NCBI GenBank assembly: GCA_964016875.1
Contig: OZ024724.1
Span: forward strand, 41,903,820-41,967,819
Direction: 5' to 3'
Origin: Fallopia convolvulus
Taxonomy: Eukaryota > Streptophyta > Magnoliopsida > Caryophyllales > Polygonaceae
Length of the DNA stretch: 64,000 nucleotides
Shown here: piece by piece, positions 1 to 10,802 of the stretch
Layout: every line of letters starts with the position of its first letter
Position numbering within the stretch: position 1 is the stretch's first letter
Translations under genes and position numbers: made by a program
The notes under the pieces: generated by a model
The model's database searches: none
What the model was told of the DNA's origin: nothing
What the model saw: the letters and a program-made list of their open reading frames with translations, nothing else

Positions 1-516
1 AACCTAGTGTTGGCCTTGTAATGAGCTAGTAGCTCATTTATCAAAAAAAAAAATGTTAAATTATCCGTATATTATAAGGCCAATCTAAATTATACATCAA
101 ATGATATTTAGAAAATTAAATATAATTGTCGACGAGTAACAAATTATCATAAATCTAAAAATGAATTTAAACTATACAAAATCTGTACAAAATATTACTA
201 TTAAATAAGATTTAAGGAATATTATTTCTAATTTGGATTTATTAAATTTGTAAAAGGTACAAGAATACATACTAATCAAATAAAAATTTAGAAAAAAGTA
301 CTTCTGATTTTAAACAAATAAAAAAGGATATTTATAATAGGTGTTATTGAAGAAACCTGTAAAATAATATTTAGAAAGTATGGAAGAAACCATATTTAGA
401 AAGTAGAAAAAATGAAGAGTTTGATAAATGGTGGTTTCTTACAGTAGCAAAAAACTCAATCGTTGATTTAATCTTAATCCAAAATTCTATTGTAAGAAAA
501 TTATTATTAAAATAAA
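1..516. other. AT-rich gene-free stretch
   Basis: No open reading frame, RNA gene or recognisable repeat end is visible. The sequence is strongly AT-rich with short A runs. Confidence 0.6.
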
Positions 517-1011
517 CTAGTGTTATTCCCGTACCTTGTACGAATTTAATATAAAAATTATCTTATAAAAATTATTTTCGACTTGTTTTTAAATAAATTC
601 TCAAACACATTTTTCACAACTAAATTACACTTTTTTAGTCTTATTCATATACCTTGTACGAATTTAATATAAAAATTATTTATAAATTATTTTTGACTTG
701 TTCTTAAAAAAAATTACAAACACATTTTCACAAATCACACTTCTTTTAGTAAAAAATTACAAAATATTAATATGTTAAGTGGTGATGGTTTTTGGGATAG
801 TGGAAAAAATAGGAAAGGTGAAAGTGGTTTTAAAAAATTAAAATTATTTTCTTAGTAAAAATTACAAAATATTAATTAATTAATAGGTGGTGGGTTTTGA
901 GGATAGTGGGTAAGTGGAAGTATTTTAGAAAAAATAAAAAATATTTCAAATTGCCAAGTGGCTCAAATTTTTACAAAGACATGGTTTTTGCTTTATATTT
1001 GTAAGCATAGA
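517..1011 (-). mobile_element. Non-autonomous Helitron
   Basis: Read on the minus strand, the element starts TCTATGCTTACAAATATAAA at 1011 and ends in CTAG at 517. A short hairpin (CGTAC/GTACG) lies just inside the 3' end. The flanking bases are A on the 5' side and T on the 3' side, the standard Helitron insertion between A and T. It has no coding capacity. About 100 bp of the 3' part is imperfectly duplicated in tandem (around 535-635 and 655-745). Confidence 0.6.
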
Positions 1012-1900
1012 TTAATTAAAAAAAGCAAATCCCCAAAAACAAATCATCAAAAACCCTCGTTCAGCCCTTAACGAAAGTTTTTAGGGATATATAGCAAGAC
1101 AAAGAAGAAGAAGAAGAATAGAGGATATGTTTTTATATTTTTTTACCGGCGACTTCTATAAATTTGATGGAGATGTATTGCTATGAAGATGGAGAACGTA
1201 AAAATGGAGAGTTGTGGAGGTTTTATAGAAAACTATAAAAGTTAATTAGAAGTTATAGCGGTTTTATAGATAGTGTGATTAGTGGGATCATGGATAATTT
1301 TTTAATAATTTTTTTTAAAGCAATTGTAATTCTAATCCACTCAAATGATGACACGTGGTTAAAATTTTTCTAAATACTTGTGCTCTCCTTTATATTTGTA
1401 CTAGGGTAGATTAAGCATGCAATTAATATGGAGATAGAAAAAAAGGTAATCTCGATCGTTTTTTAAACCATTAAATTTTTTTAACAAATTTTGTAATAAT
1501 ATAAAATTTTACTAGGGTAATTATTTTTAATGAAAATTTTGATTGGTGCTTCCAAGATTATCTTTTTTTATTGATATTTTAATATTTTTGGGTCTATTTG
1601 CTCTGTAAACTTAGTTGAGAAAGGGTTTTTGTGCTGCTGGGACATGACTAATATATAGCCATATAGGCTTCTTTAGGTGCAACTGTAATATGATTCTACC
1701 CACCAGATGTCATAGAATCACCATACAACAGTGTGGCAAGAAAACAATGAAAAACGACTCTAAATATATTTTGGATTATTATTTTAAAACTTAAATCAGG
1801 ATATTTTGGATATAGATTTGGGTATTTTAAAAGTCAAATCTCACTAATTTGAGGATGAAGAATGCAATGATAAACTTGAATTTAATCAGTTCAAACCTAA
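1012..1900. other. Gene-free stretch with a second Helitron-like 5' end
   Basis: No gene is visible. On the minus strand TCTACCCTAGTACAAATATA starts at 1410 after an A. It resembles the 5' end of the neighbouring Helitron, but no matching 3' end was found. Confidence 0.4.
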
Positions 1901-2555
1901 GACCACCCACAACGGTGGGTTTTGAATTTCAAATAATGTTAAAGTTTTACAAAACAGTGAAAGGAAAGTTAAAACCCAAGTTTCCGTCTTCAAATTGAAG
2001 GCGCACTTAAAACCCCAAAAGAAGACGTCATGTGCGTCAGCTAAAGTTGTCTTGCCCTCTCAAGAATTAAAACTACGTTGTACAGGGTCCAATTTACACT
2101 AAACGCCGCGTTTCAAAAGCACATGCCTGATATGCAACATTAATTTACCACTGATTTAAACCATTCTCCGGGCAAAAAAATAAAAATCGATTTAAAATTA
2201 TATTTTTATTTTTATTTTATCTACTCATAGAGACCTATTTTAAATATATTCTGATGAATAAAAAATATAAGTAAAATAATCTTTTAAAAGTGATCTTTAT
2301 ATTTTATGGGTAATTACTAATTAATTTTATATATTATGCAAAATAATGTAATATATTAGATGTATATTATTATATTATAAATAGTACAGTTGGATAAATA
2401 AAGATAGAAATAAAAAAGGTGGATTTCAAAGAATGAAATGAGGATGTGGGTTGTGGAGATAAAATAAAAATGGGTTTTAAAATGAGGTGGATGAGTGAGA
2501 AAATTGATTTGAGGAGGTTAAAAACTCAAAAAGAGACTTGGGGTTGTGGATGGTC
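1901..2555. mobile_element. PIF/Harbinger (Tourist-like) MITE
   Basis: The left end reads GACCACCCACAAC and the right end, reverse-complemented, reads GACCATCCACAAC (12 of 13 identical). Both ends are flanked by TAA (1898-1900 and 2556-2558), the 3-bp target duplication typical of this superfamily. The 655-bp interior is AT-rich and non-coding. Confidence 0.75.
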
Positions 2556-2558
2556 TAA

Positions 2559-3437
2559 GAGACATTAACCGGACAAGCCTAAAACCTCAAAGACACTAAC
2601 TGGAAAAAATTATCTTGAGATGCCAATTGAAATGCCTTCAAATTCAAGAGTACCAATTGAAAATTTTCTAGTTTTAATCAATGCCAAAGCTATTTCCTAA
2701 ATTTTAACTATAAACTTTATAGAAATATTTTTAACATTTTTAAATAAAGGAAATTTACAAAAAAAAAAAAAAAACTTTTCGAAAGGAAGTTTTTGTTCTA
2801 TACCTAATACGGAGTAGAAAAGATTGATTAAGAAAGGAAAGAAACTAGATTCTTTGGTGCATTACACTGAAAATGTTCAAATAATCATTAGTTTGGCAAC
2901 TGAAAACAAAACTAGGGAAATAAAAAATGGGTCCCACTAGCGTTCAAGTATGAAGTAAGCCATTTGGTTGACATGTACATGTCAATCCTGCAAACATTCA
3001 TTCGGTTGTGGGGTGGCTAAAGAGATAACGACCCCGCTTTTGTTAATTACCACTCATATATGTTTTAATAAGAAAATCACCTTTCTTCGACCAAAAAAAT
3101 AAGAAAATCACCTTTGATTGATAAATTTTAGATTTAACAAAGTAAGCGTATAAACTAAGTAAATTGGTTTGCGCCAATCAGCTCAATCGGAAAAAATAAG
3201 AATTATGAGAGAAATATCCATATAAATAATCGAACTTAAAATCTTCCAACATTTGTCATATATTCTAAGTATTAGAGTCTAGATTATTCATGTAGGGCTA
3301 CCCTGGTAATTTTATTTGGAACCATTTCAAACATAAATTTTGTAACCACTTCCATATTTATAAAAGGTGAAAAGGAAGAGAATTATTGTGATTTGAAATT
3401 GTTATCTTTAAGGAAAGTCAACACGCCACCATACCAT
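2559..3437. other. Gene-free stretch
   Basis: No gene is visible. It holds a 17-base A run near 2759 and a short direct repeat (AAGAAAATCACCTTT) around 3070 and 3103. Confidence 0.5.
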
Positions 3438-3643
3438 TGATAGACTTGTAGAAGGAGAAGAAGAAGAGAGCAAGAGAGGGAAAAAGATTTCATTGATTGA
3501 ATTGAATTGTTACAATGAGCACTCAGACTACTTATACAGAGAAGCTTCAATTAGAAGCAAGTTTGCTTAACTAACTAAACACGTATCAAGCACATGTTAA
3601 CTCATAACAAACTTTCTAACAAATTCTAAAACAGAGAGCTATA
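3438..3643 (-). repeat. 3' LTR of the Copia element
   Basis: It is 206 bp long and differs from 8672-8877 at three positions. On the element strand it begins TATAGCTC and ends CTATCA. Confidence 0.9.
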
Positions 3644-3660
3644 TCCACACACACCCCTCA
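3644..3660 (-). other. Polypurine tract of the Copia element
   Basis: On the minus strand TGAGGGGTGTGTGTGGA sits directly upstream of the 3' LTR, where plus-strand synthesis is primed. Confidence 0.7.
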
Positions 3661-3699
3661 AATTGGACAGGGTTGGGTCAATCATGCCCAATTTGCCTT

Positions 3700-5532
3700 T
3701 GTAATCATGAAGCTTATAACCTGGAATTTGCTTTGTAAGAAGATCTGCAGGCTGTGTAGTAGTAGGAACATGACTCACTGTTATGAGACCTTCAAGCAAC
3801 TTCTCACGAACAAAATGACAATCCACGTCGATGTGCTTGGTATGTTCATGAAAACAGGGTTTAGTTGGTTATCACATTTAAGGGGTATTGGGATGATGTT
3901 TGGAACATCAAGCTCTGCAAGCAAACGACTCAACCAGGAGAGCTCAGACGTGGCATTGCGCATGGATCGATATTCAGCTTCGGTTGATGACAAAGAGATA
4001 GTATGCTGCTTTTTTTATTTCCAAGATATCAAAGTATCACCAATAAACACAAGATATCCACTAACAGAGCACCTGGTGTGGGGACAAGAAGCCCAATCCG
4101 CGTCACAAAAGGCTTGCAACTTCACGTCTGAGGATGAACTGAAGAACAAAGCATGATGAAGAGTGCCCTTAAGATATTTCAGAGTGTGTAAGGCAGCATC
4201 CATATGAACAGACTTGGGTGCTTGTAAAAATTGACTTAAAAATTGGATGGGGAAGGCCAGGTCAGGTCAATTGTGAACCAAAAAATTGAGCTTCCCAATT
4301 AATTTCCTATAATCCGTTGGGTTTTTGAGCAATTCACTAGAATGCACCAATAACTTGGTGTTAAGTTCCAAAGGGCTAACCACAGAAGGAACATTGGAAC
4401 AATCATATTCCTGAAGAAGTTCAGTGATAAACTTCTATTCACTCACGAGTAATCCACCTTGAACTGTTGTGAATTGCAACCCCAGAAAATAATGCAGATC
4501 ACCCAGGTCCTTAATCTTGAATGTACTGTCTAAAAAAGCTTTTAAAGAGATGATTTCAGCTTCATTATCACCTGTAACCAGTATGTCGTCGACATAAACA
4601 GCCACAAACACAGATGAATTTGCTGACTTTTTATGAAAAAGAGAATGATCATTAGGAGATTGAACATATCCCTTTGATTTCAAGGCTGAGGAGAGCTTAG
4701 CATACCACTGACGCGAGGCTTGTTTTAACCCATATAAACTCTTCTTAAGTTTACAAACCATGTCTTGTCCATGTACTTGCAAACCTTGAGGCAATTTCAT
4801 GTAGACTTCCTCATGTAAGTCACCATGAAGGAAGGCATTGTTCACATCAAGTTGGTGAACTTTCCAAGCCTTTTTAACTACAACACAAACCAAACTTCTG
4901 ACAGTTGTCATTTTGACTACTGGTGAAAAGGTTTCTGTATAATCAATGCCTGGCTTATGTGTAAATCCTCTGACCACTAGCCTTGCCTTATAACGTTCAA
5001 TGGATCCATCAGAGCGATGTTTAACCTTATAAATCCATTTACAGCTGATCGGACGTTTCCCTTTAGGTAAATGAACAATATCCCAGGTTTCATTTGCTTG
5101 CAAAGCATGGAATTCTGCATGCATGGCATCCTGCCATTCCTTATAAAGAATGGCTTGTTTGTAAGAAAAAGGTTCAATTGTAGGTGGTGATTGTTGTGGA
5201 AAAACAATGGTAGGGAATGATATTGTAGAAGCTAGTGTATGACAGCAAACAGAAGATGAAGTGTCTGCTGTACTAGCATGACAAACATAGTTATGAAGGT
5301 AAGTGGGAGGAATATGATGTCGTGTGGAGCGTCTTAGATTTATAGGTTCAGGGTCTGGATGTTGTGGTTCTGGATTTTGTGGATTTTGTGGAACAACTTG
5401 AATGGGAGCAGGTTCTGGATTAGTTGAAGAATGAAATGGAGGATCATCAACAAAAAAATGGTTGTGTAGGCCACGGTTTGATAGAAGATTGAGTATCATG
5501 ATAAGGAAAAATATGCTCATGAAAGATAACAT
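3700..5532 (-). pseudogene. Copia reverse transcriptase and RNase H remnant
   Basis: The best frame (5532-4435) carries the Copia-type reverse transcriptase: the WQDAM(H)AEFHAL start, the KARLVVRGF and GIDYTETFSPVVK blocks, LDVNNAFLHGDL, and the catalytic YVDDILVTG near 4590. A stop at 4432-4434 ends this frame. RNase H motifs follow in other frames: DADWASCPHTRCSVSGY (4203-4015), SLSSTEAEYRS (3993-3781) and LTKQIPGYKLHDYKGKLG (about 3735-3680). These pieces would form the C-terminal half of a Copia polyprotein, now split by at least three breaks. Confidence 0.9.
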
Positions 5533-5810
5533 CTCGAGAGGTGATTACCTTATGAGAATCTAGGAGAAGAACTTATATGCTTTCTTTCCTAGAGGGTATC
5601 CCAAGAAAATAGCTGAATATGCTCGGGCCTGCGTTTTATCTCTGCCTTGTTTTAGAGTGGAGACAAAGCATAAAGATCCAAAAACTCAAAGATGAGAATA
5701 ATCTGGTACTTTCTGAAACAGAATCTCATATGGTGACTTGTTATGCAACACAACAGAAGGCAATCTATTGATAATGTGGATGGCTGTAAGAACTGCTTCA
5801 CCCCAAAACT

Positions 5811-6568
5811 TTATAGGCAACTTAGAGTGAAATAAAAGAGCCCTTGTGACTTCCTCTCAGCAACACCATTCTGTTGAGGAGTTGTTGTACAACTTGTTTG
5901 AAGAGTAACACCAATGGAGCTAAGAAATTCAGTTGCTGATTTGCTAGAACCTAAATCGAGAGGATTACCTGTTCTGATCATTTGGACCTTATGAGAAAAC
6001 TGTCTTTCAACCCAAGCAATAAAAGCTTTGATGATACTAAATGCACTACCTTTGGTAGTTAGTAAATGAATCCATGTGGTTCTAGAAAAATCATCTACAA
6101 TGGTTAGAAAATATTTGAAACCATCATGAGTAGATTGTTTGTATGGACCCCAAACATCAAGATGTATAAGCTGAAAAGGTCTCGAAGTAGTTATACTACT
6201 AGTAGGAAATGATAGTCTTTGCATCCTTGCCTTTGCACATATAGAACAAGGTTTGTGTCTAAAACTATCATCTAACTCAAAGCAATGTAGTTGCTTGAGT
6301 TTAACAAAAGGCAAATGACCAAGCCTAGCATGTAAGACATCATAAGAGGTCACTTTATTTGCATAAGAAATGCTATTATCAACATAAGAAACTAAAGCAG
6401 GCTTGTGATTAGAAATCTCAGCAGGCTTCAAAATGTATAGACCTTGTGTAGCTTTACCAATCATCAAATTCGTCTTGTTGACTGAGTCCTGTAACATGCA
6501 CATGTCATGTGAGAAAAAAAATCTGACTTCGCATATCAGAGACCACCTTCCCTATAGAAATGAGATTA
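5811..6568 (-). pseudogene. Copia GAG-pre-integrase and integrase remnant
   Basis: The 6503-5811 frame shows the pre-integrase HARLGHL with CSICAKAR, then integrase core blocks HLDVWGPY (first Asp) and NGVAERK (Glu). The block that normally holds the second catalytic Asp reads RTGNPLDLGS, with Gly in the Asp position. The frame breaks just after AERK, and the stretch between integrase and reverse transcriptase (5533-5810) is eroded. Loss of the Asp would by itself abolish strand transfer. Confidence 0.85.
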
Positions 6569-6573
6569 CAAGT

Positions 6574-7338
6574 TGTTAGAAAAGTTGGAGGCTTTGATTT
6601 TGATGGTTCCAAACGTCTGTCATGTGAACGACCTCGAGTCTTTGAAAGGAGTCGCCAACGTTAGTCAGGTCGTCGGCGTGTGTTGAAGGCAGATCTCGGA
6701 GATCTTGAAGACGCGTGAGATCTTGGTAGTTTGGATAGTATAAACTTGTTTTAGGAAAGATCTTGTGCAAATTATATTGTAAGCCGTGTATGCCTTTATT
6801 CTAAGCCGTTATTGATTGTAATCCTTTTATATGCTTAGGATGATTTTGTAAAGATAATAGAAATAATATCTTGCCATAATTGAATTGGAAGATATTATTC
6901 TCTCTTATCTGACCTAGTTTGTGTGTATTTAATCTAAGGCTTTAGGTTAGATAGAGCACGAACTCATACTCCATTTTGTGCTTAGAAAGAAACGAGAGTT
7001 CGAGAGGAAGACGTAGGCTTTTGTTAGATTGAGTGCGGGTTGTAGTTACTTAGTTCACAACGAGTTCTAGAGTGCTTGGGAAGTAGGTCTAGATCCAGGG
7101 TGTTTATGTAACCAGTCCAAAAGATCAATAAAGCAAGCTACGACTTTTAATCCTTCCAAGCGAGAACTTGGAAGGGAGTGGTTTTCACACTTGGTTGATT
7201 GAGTTGATCAAACAAGTGTTTCCACTATAAAAACTTTGTGTTCAAGTAAGTCTTTCTTGTAGTTCATTTCTGATGCAATTACTTAAAGGTTGACGACTTA
7301 GTTGAGGTCGACAACCTAGACGTACTAACGATCCTACA
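6574..7338. mobile_element. Solo LTR inserted in the Copia element
   Basis: A 765-bp block begins TGTTAGAAAAG and ends GATCCTACA, so it has TG...CA termini. It is flanked by perfect 5-bp duplications CAAGT (6569-6573 and 7339-7343). It splits the Copia polyprotein between protease and integrase; if the block and one CAAGT are ignored, the host frame runs on uninterrupted. No internal retrotransposon genes are present, so it is a solo LTR left by recombination. An AATAAA at about 7127 suggests plus-strand orientation. The parent family was not identified. Confidence 0.85.
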
Positions 7339-7343
7339 CAAGT

Positions 7344-7619
7344 AAAAGTAGGCATGAAAAGAACATCTCGAAGCAACAAATTCCCAAATAACTGTACTGA
7401 TCCAGACCTGTTGACATTGACTACATTTCCATTCGGCAAAGTCACAGAAATAACATGTTTCAATGGAGCTATATCATGTAATAACGACAGATTGCCACTC
7501 ATATGATTGCTCGCTCCAGAGTCTAAAATCCAAGAAATTGAAGTAGAACTAGAGCAAAGAACTTTACCAGCAAATGCAGAGAAATCTTGAGTATTGTCTT
7601 TCACTGGATTGTTGATCAA
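7344..7619 (-). pseudogene. Copia protease domain remnant
   Basis: The frame carries ISWILDSGASNHM, the DSGA active-site signature of a Copia aspartic protease, followed by SVTLPNGNVV and RDVLFMPTF. The last residues of the frame below 7344 come from the inserted solo LTR and are not part of the protease. Confidence 0.85.
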
Positions 7620-7768
7620 AGCAAGAAGTTTGTTATACTGATCCTGAGAAAGAACTGGAGAGGAAGAACTAGGATCTGAAGCAACTTGACCAGTGAAGCC
7701 TTTGGAACCTTCACTAGACTTGTCACCACTTTTCTTGTTGTTCTTCTTGTAGTTTTCTGGAAAACCGA

Positions 7769-8620
7769 TTATGAACGATCGATGTTATGGTTGGCCTTCT
7801 TGCAATTCGTACAGAATCGCTTCTCTTTGTTGTCAAATTTCTGTGAGGAAGGAACATTGGAGGAAGAACCAGAATTCAACCTGTTATTGACAACCGAACC
7901 AGTTGCAACGTGCATTGATGAAGCTTCAGTAACAATCTGAGGAGAATTATGAATAAAACGTTGCTTTTCTTCATGTAGCAACAAACCATAAGCAGTACTC
8001 AGATTCGACATAGGAGTCATCATCAAGATTGCACCACGAGTATTGATGAATTCATCATTTAATCCCATAAGGAAATGCAACTGTTTCTGGTTTTCTTCAT
8101 ACTCGATGATAGCCTTAGTAGCTCCACAAGGACAAGAAGGTAATTTGCGATAGCTTGCTAATTCATCAAAGATCGCTTTCATCTTTGTGTAATAAGATGA
8201 AATTGAATCAGATCCCTGAGATAGAGAAATCAGTTCCTTCTTGAGTGAGAAGAGTTGTGCACCGCTGAACTGTCCAAATCTACTGTCCTTATCATCCCAT
8301 ATATCCTTTGCTAAATCAGTGTAATTGACAGAACTTTGAATTTCAGCAGACAAACAGATTAAGATTCAAGCAACGACCATATCGTTGCACCGTTCCCAGG
8401 CAGCAAAATCAGCATGATTCGGTGCAGGAGAAGGTATCGAACCAGTAACGAACCCCAATTTGTTCTTCGTGGACAAGGCGCGACACATGGATCTCTTCCA
8501 ATCTCCGAAATTTGCTCCATCAAACGATTTGGACACTAAAACCAGATCTGGATGATCTGATGGATGCAAGTACAATGGATTGGAGGAATCCATGGGAGGA
8601 GAAATGACTGGATCGGGCAT
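7769..8620 (-). pseudogene. Copia gag remnant
   Basis: It starts at 8620 (MPDPVISPPM) and breaks at a stop at 8366-8368; it resumes at 8353-7769 with DIWDDKDSRFGQ and a gag core containing ISSYYTKMKAIFDEL. It ends in a CCHC zinc knuckle, CTNCKKANHNIDRS, whose final Cys is Ser and which is followed directly by a stop. A retrotransposon capsid is inferred from these family motifs. Confidence 0.85.
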
Positions 8621-8658
8621 GGAGTGCGGAAGAAATCAAAGATCGAGAAAAAACCCTA

Positions 8659-8671
8659 GGCTCTGATACCA
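8659..8671 (-). other. Primer-binding site (initiator tRNA-Met)
   Basis: TGGTATCAGAGCC on the minus strand is complementary to the 3' end of plant initiator methionine tRNA. It lies immediately inside the 5' LTR and fixes the element orientation. Confidence 0.9.
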
Positions 8672-8877
8672 TGATAGACTTGTAGAAGGAGAAGAAGAAG
8701 AGAGTAAGAGAGGGAAAAAGATTTCATTGATTGAATTGAATTGTTACAATGAGCACTCGGACTACTTATACAGAGAAGCTTCAATTAGAAGCAAGTTTGC
8801 TTAACTAACTAAACACGTGTCAAGCACATGTTAACTCATAACAAACTTTCTAACAAATTCTAAAACAGAGAGCTATA
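8672..8877 (-). repeat. 5' LTR of the Copia element
   Basis: It is 206 bp long and pairs with 3438-3643. The primer-binding site adjoins it at 8671. Confidence 0.9.
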
Positions 8878-9672
8878 ACCTCACAACCATTCATAAATCA
8901 TACTTGAGATGTATACTATATATTCATTGTTCCCATGCCAATCGTACATACGCACTATGGTTCTTACAGTTGGTAAAAGTATGGGCCGAGCGATGACAAT
9001 AGAGATACCACGTACCCCAGGAGCATAAGGCATATACGTATCCTTATCACCTTATTGATAATGATCTATTAGATTTAGACCCAACCAACTTTCGTAATTT
9101 TTTTTTTTTAATTTTTGTTGCTTGGAATGTGATGTACCCAAACATGGTCCAATGCTCATGGCATGTCTTGACTTGTGTACAAGACCCGAATTAACTTTTT
9201 CAAGGGGGTTAGTTATATAGGTTAGAAATGAAGACCTGAGATTACTAGGCGTCTTCTTAGCAATTATATACATTTGTGTTGTGCTAGGTAGGGTAATTCC
9301 TGCTAAAAAGTAACATTGATGTTTACCTGCAAAAGAAGGCCAACGATGGGCTTTGACTAGAAGTTGGGCCGGCCCAATTTTGGCAACCACTCTGCCCATT
9401 CCGCGGGGAATTTGATGAACTGGTATGAGTTCACTAGAAACAAGTGGCCTATTGCACAAGTAACATGAGTTATAACAAAAATACACAAATCACAAATGTG
9501 ACGTAATTTACCACAAGTCAGCAACACATAAATGATAATATATATTTGTATAGGAAAAAAACAATATAATCAATCAATATGAATATCTAAAAGTAGGAGA
9601 ATTTAAAGTGACTACAATGATTTTAGACCCACATTATGCATGTGTCATTTTGTGATTGACTTTTAGTATTAA
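8878..9672. other. Gene-free stretch
   Basis: A 144-codon minus-strand frame at 9486-9052 has no recognisable motif and is probably chance. TGGGCC and GGCCCA occur at 9365-9374. No transposon end was recognised apart from the Helitron terminus that follows. Confidence 0.4.
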
Positions 9673-10039
9673 CTAGGTAAGCATGCGGTGTGCAACGCAC
9701 ACCGGAATTCGAGAATGAAATACTAGATGTGGCATGAGGATCTCTTTAATTGACTATGAACACATACAAATATTATAGTATTAATTGCTTGGCAAAACAA
9801 TTTTAGAGTACTAATATGATTCAATCTGTGATAACCATAATGAATTTGTTACAGATTTATACTTCTCCGTTAAAAGCCTTAAAAAATTGATCAACAACAA
9901 ATTAGTCTTAACAATTGATTATAAAAAACACTCACATGTAGCTCATAAGAATATATCGATATAAATATCACTACAAAACAAAAGTTTATTAAAAGCAAAA
10001 TCATTATAGAAATTATATGTCAATTGAAACAGATTTGGG

Positions 10040-10420
10040 GATAACTAGGATATTTACGAGATTGATCAACCAATTAGCCTAATATTATATGCTGCATCCT
10101 CTCCTACCGCTTGAGCTTCGCCAAATAAAGACAGCCATAGAGCCCGTAATGGTACTTGTCCATCAATTAGACGCATGATGTCTCAAACCTATCCATCACA
10201 CACCAGTGTATAATATATAAGAAAATATGGACGTGTTGCCATTTAACAATATTAACCGCACAAGCTCAAAAGGTTGGTTTGCAGCCTACATATGTCTTAT
10301 ATTGGATAAAAGCTTTTTGGTGGATAGATTAAGTACCTTAGTCAAGTTGTAACATTTGTAGATATCCTCACCATACTCAACCAGAGCTAACTAATCATTG
10401 GCAATCATGTCCATTGGCTT
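10040..10420 (-). pseudogene. Possible RPA-like OB-fold remnant in the Helitron
   Basis: Minus-strand reading gives LRALWLSLFGEAQAVGEDAA and, after breaks, LVEYGEDIYKCYNLTK. These resemble the C-terminal OB fold of replication protein A (the 'WLSLFDDQA' region). Plant Helitrons often carry RPA-like genes beside the helicase, which fits the position. The match is short and comes from memory of the family. Confidence 0.3.
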
Positions 10421-10802
10421 CTTATGAGTCATCAATCCATAAACAACATGTAAAATCGCTAATGTGTTACATTATTTTGATGTAATTCTAAGTTTTAATG
10501 GGAATAAAACAATTCAATTATATTTTTTCTATTCTTTTGACTCAGAAGAACACATTATTTGGATATATGTACATGGATTTCAATACACTAACAACTTCAT
10601 AATAAAGAGAACTTCACACTGATGCATGCAACATCATGCAAGTCAATCAAAAGAGATAAATGGCTAAATTAAAGAGTCTGTTTAATTCGGCATTGGAAAT
10701 TTTACAATATTAGAAGTAAAAATCTACACTAAATCATCACATAAAAAATCAAGATTGAAAATATGAAGAAACAATAAGGGCATACCTAATTGTCGGATAT
10801 GC

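Larger units (their letters stand above)
3438..8877 (-). mobile_element. Ty1-Copia LTR retrotransposon, defective
   Basis: Two 206-bp direct repeats (3438-3643 and 8672-8877) bound gag, protease, integrase, reverse transcriptase and RNase H remnants in the Copia order on the minus strand. The repeats differ at three sites, all transitions (about 1.5%), so the insertion is fairly young. A primer-binding site next to the 5' LTR matches plant initiator tRNA-Met, and a purine tract precedes the 3' LTR. The LTR termini on the element strand are TA...CA, not TG...CA. The flanking pentamers (ACCAT and ACCTC) match only partly. Stops, frameshifts and a later insertion (6574-7338) make it non-autonomous. 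Confidence 0.93.

Noticed and set aside
9052..9486. 144-codon minus-strand open frame
   Set aside because: No start context, domain or family resemblance; composition is compatible with a chance frame beside a Helitron end.
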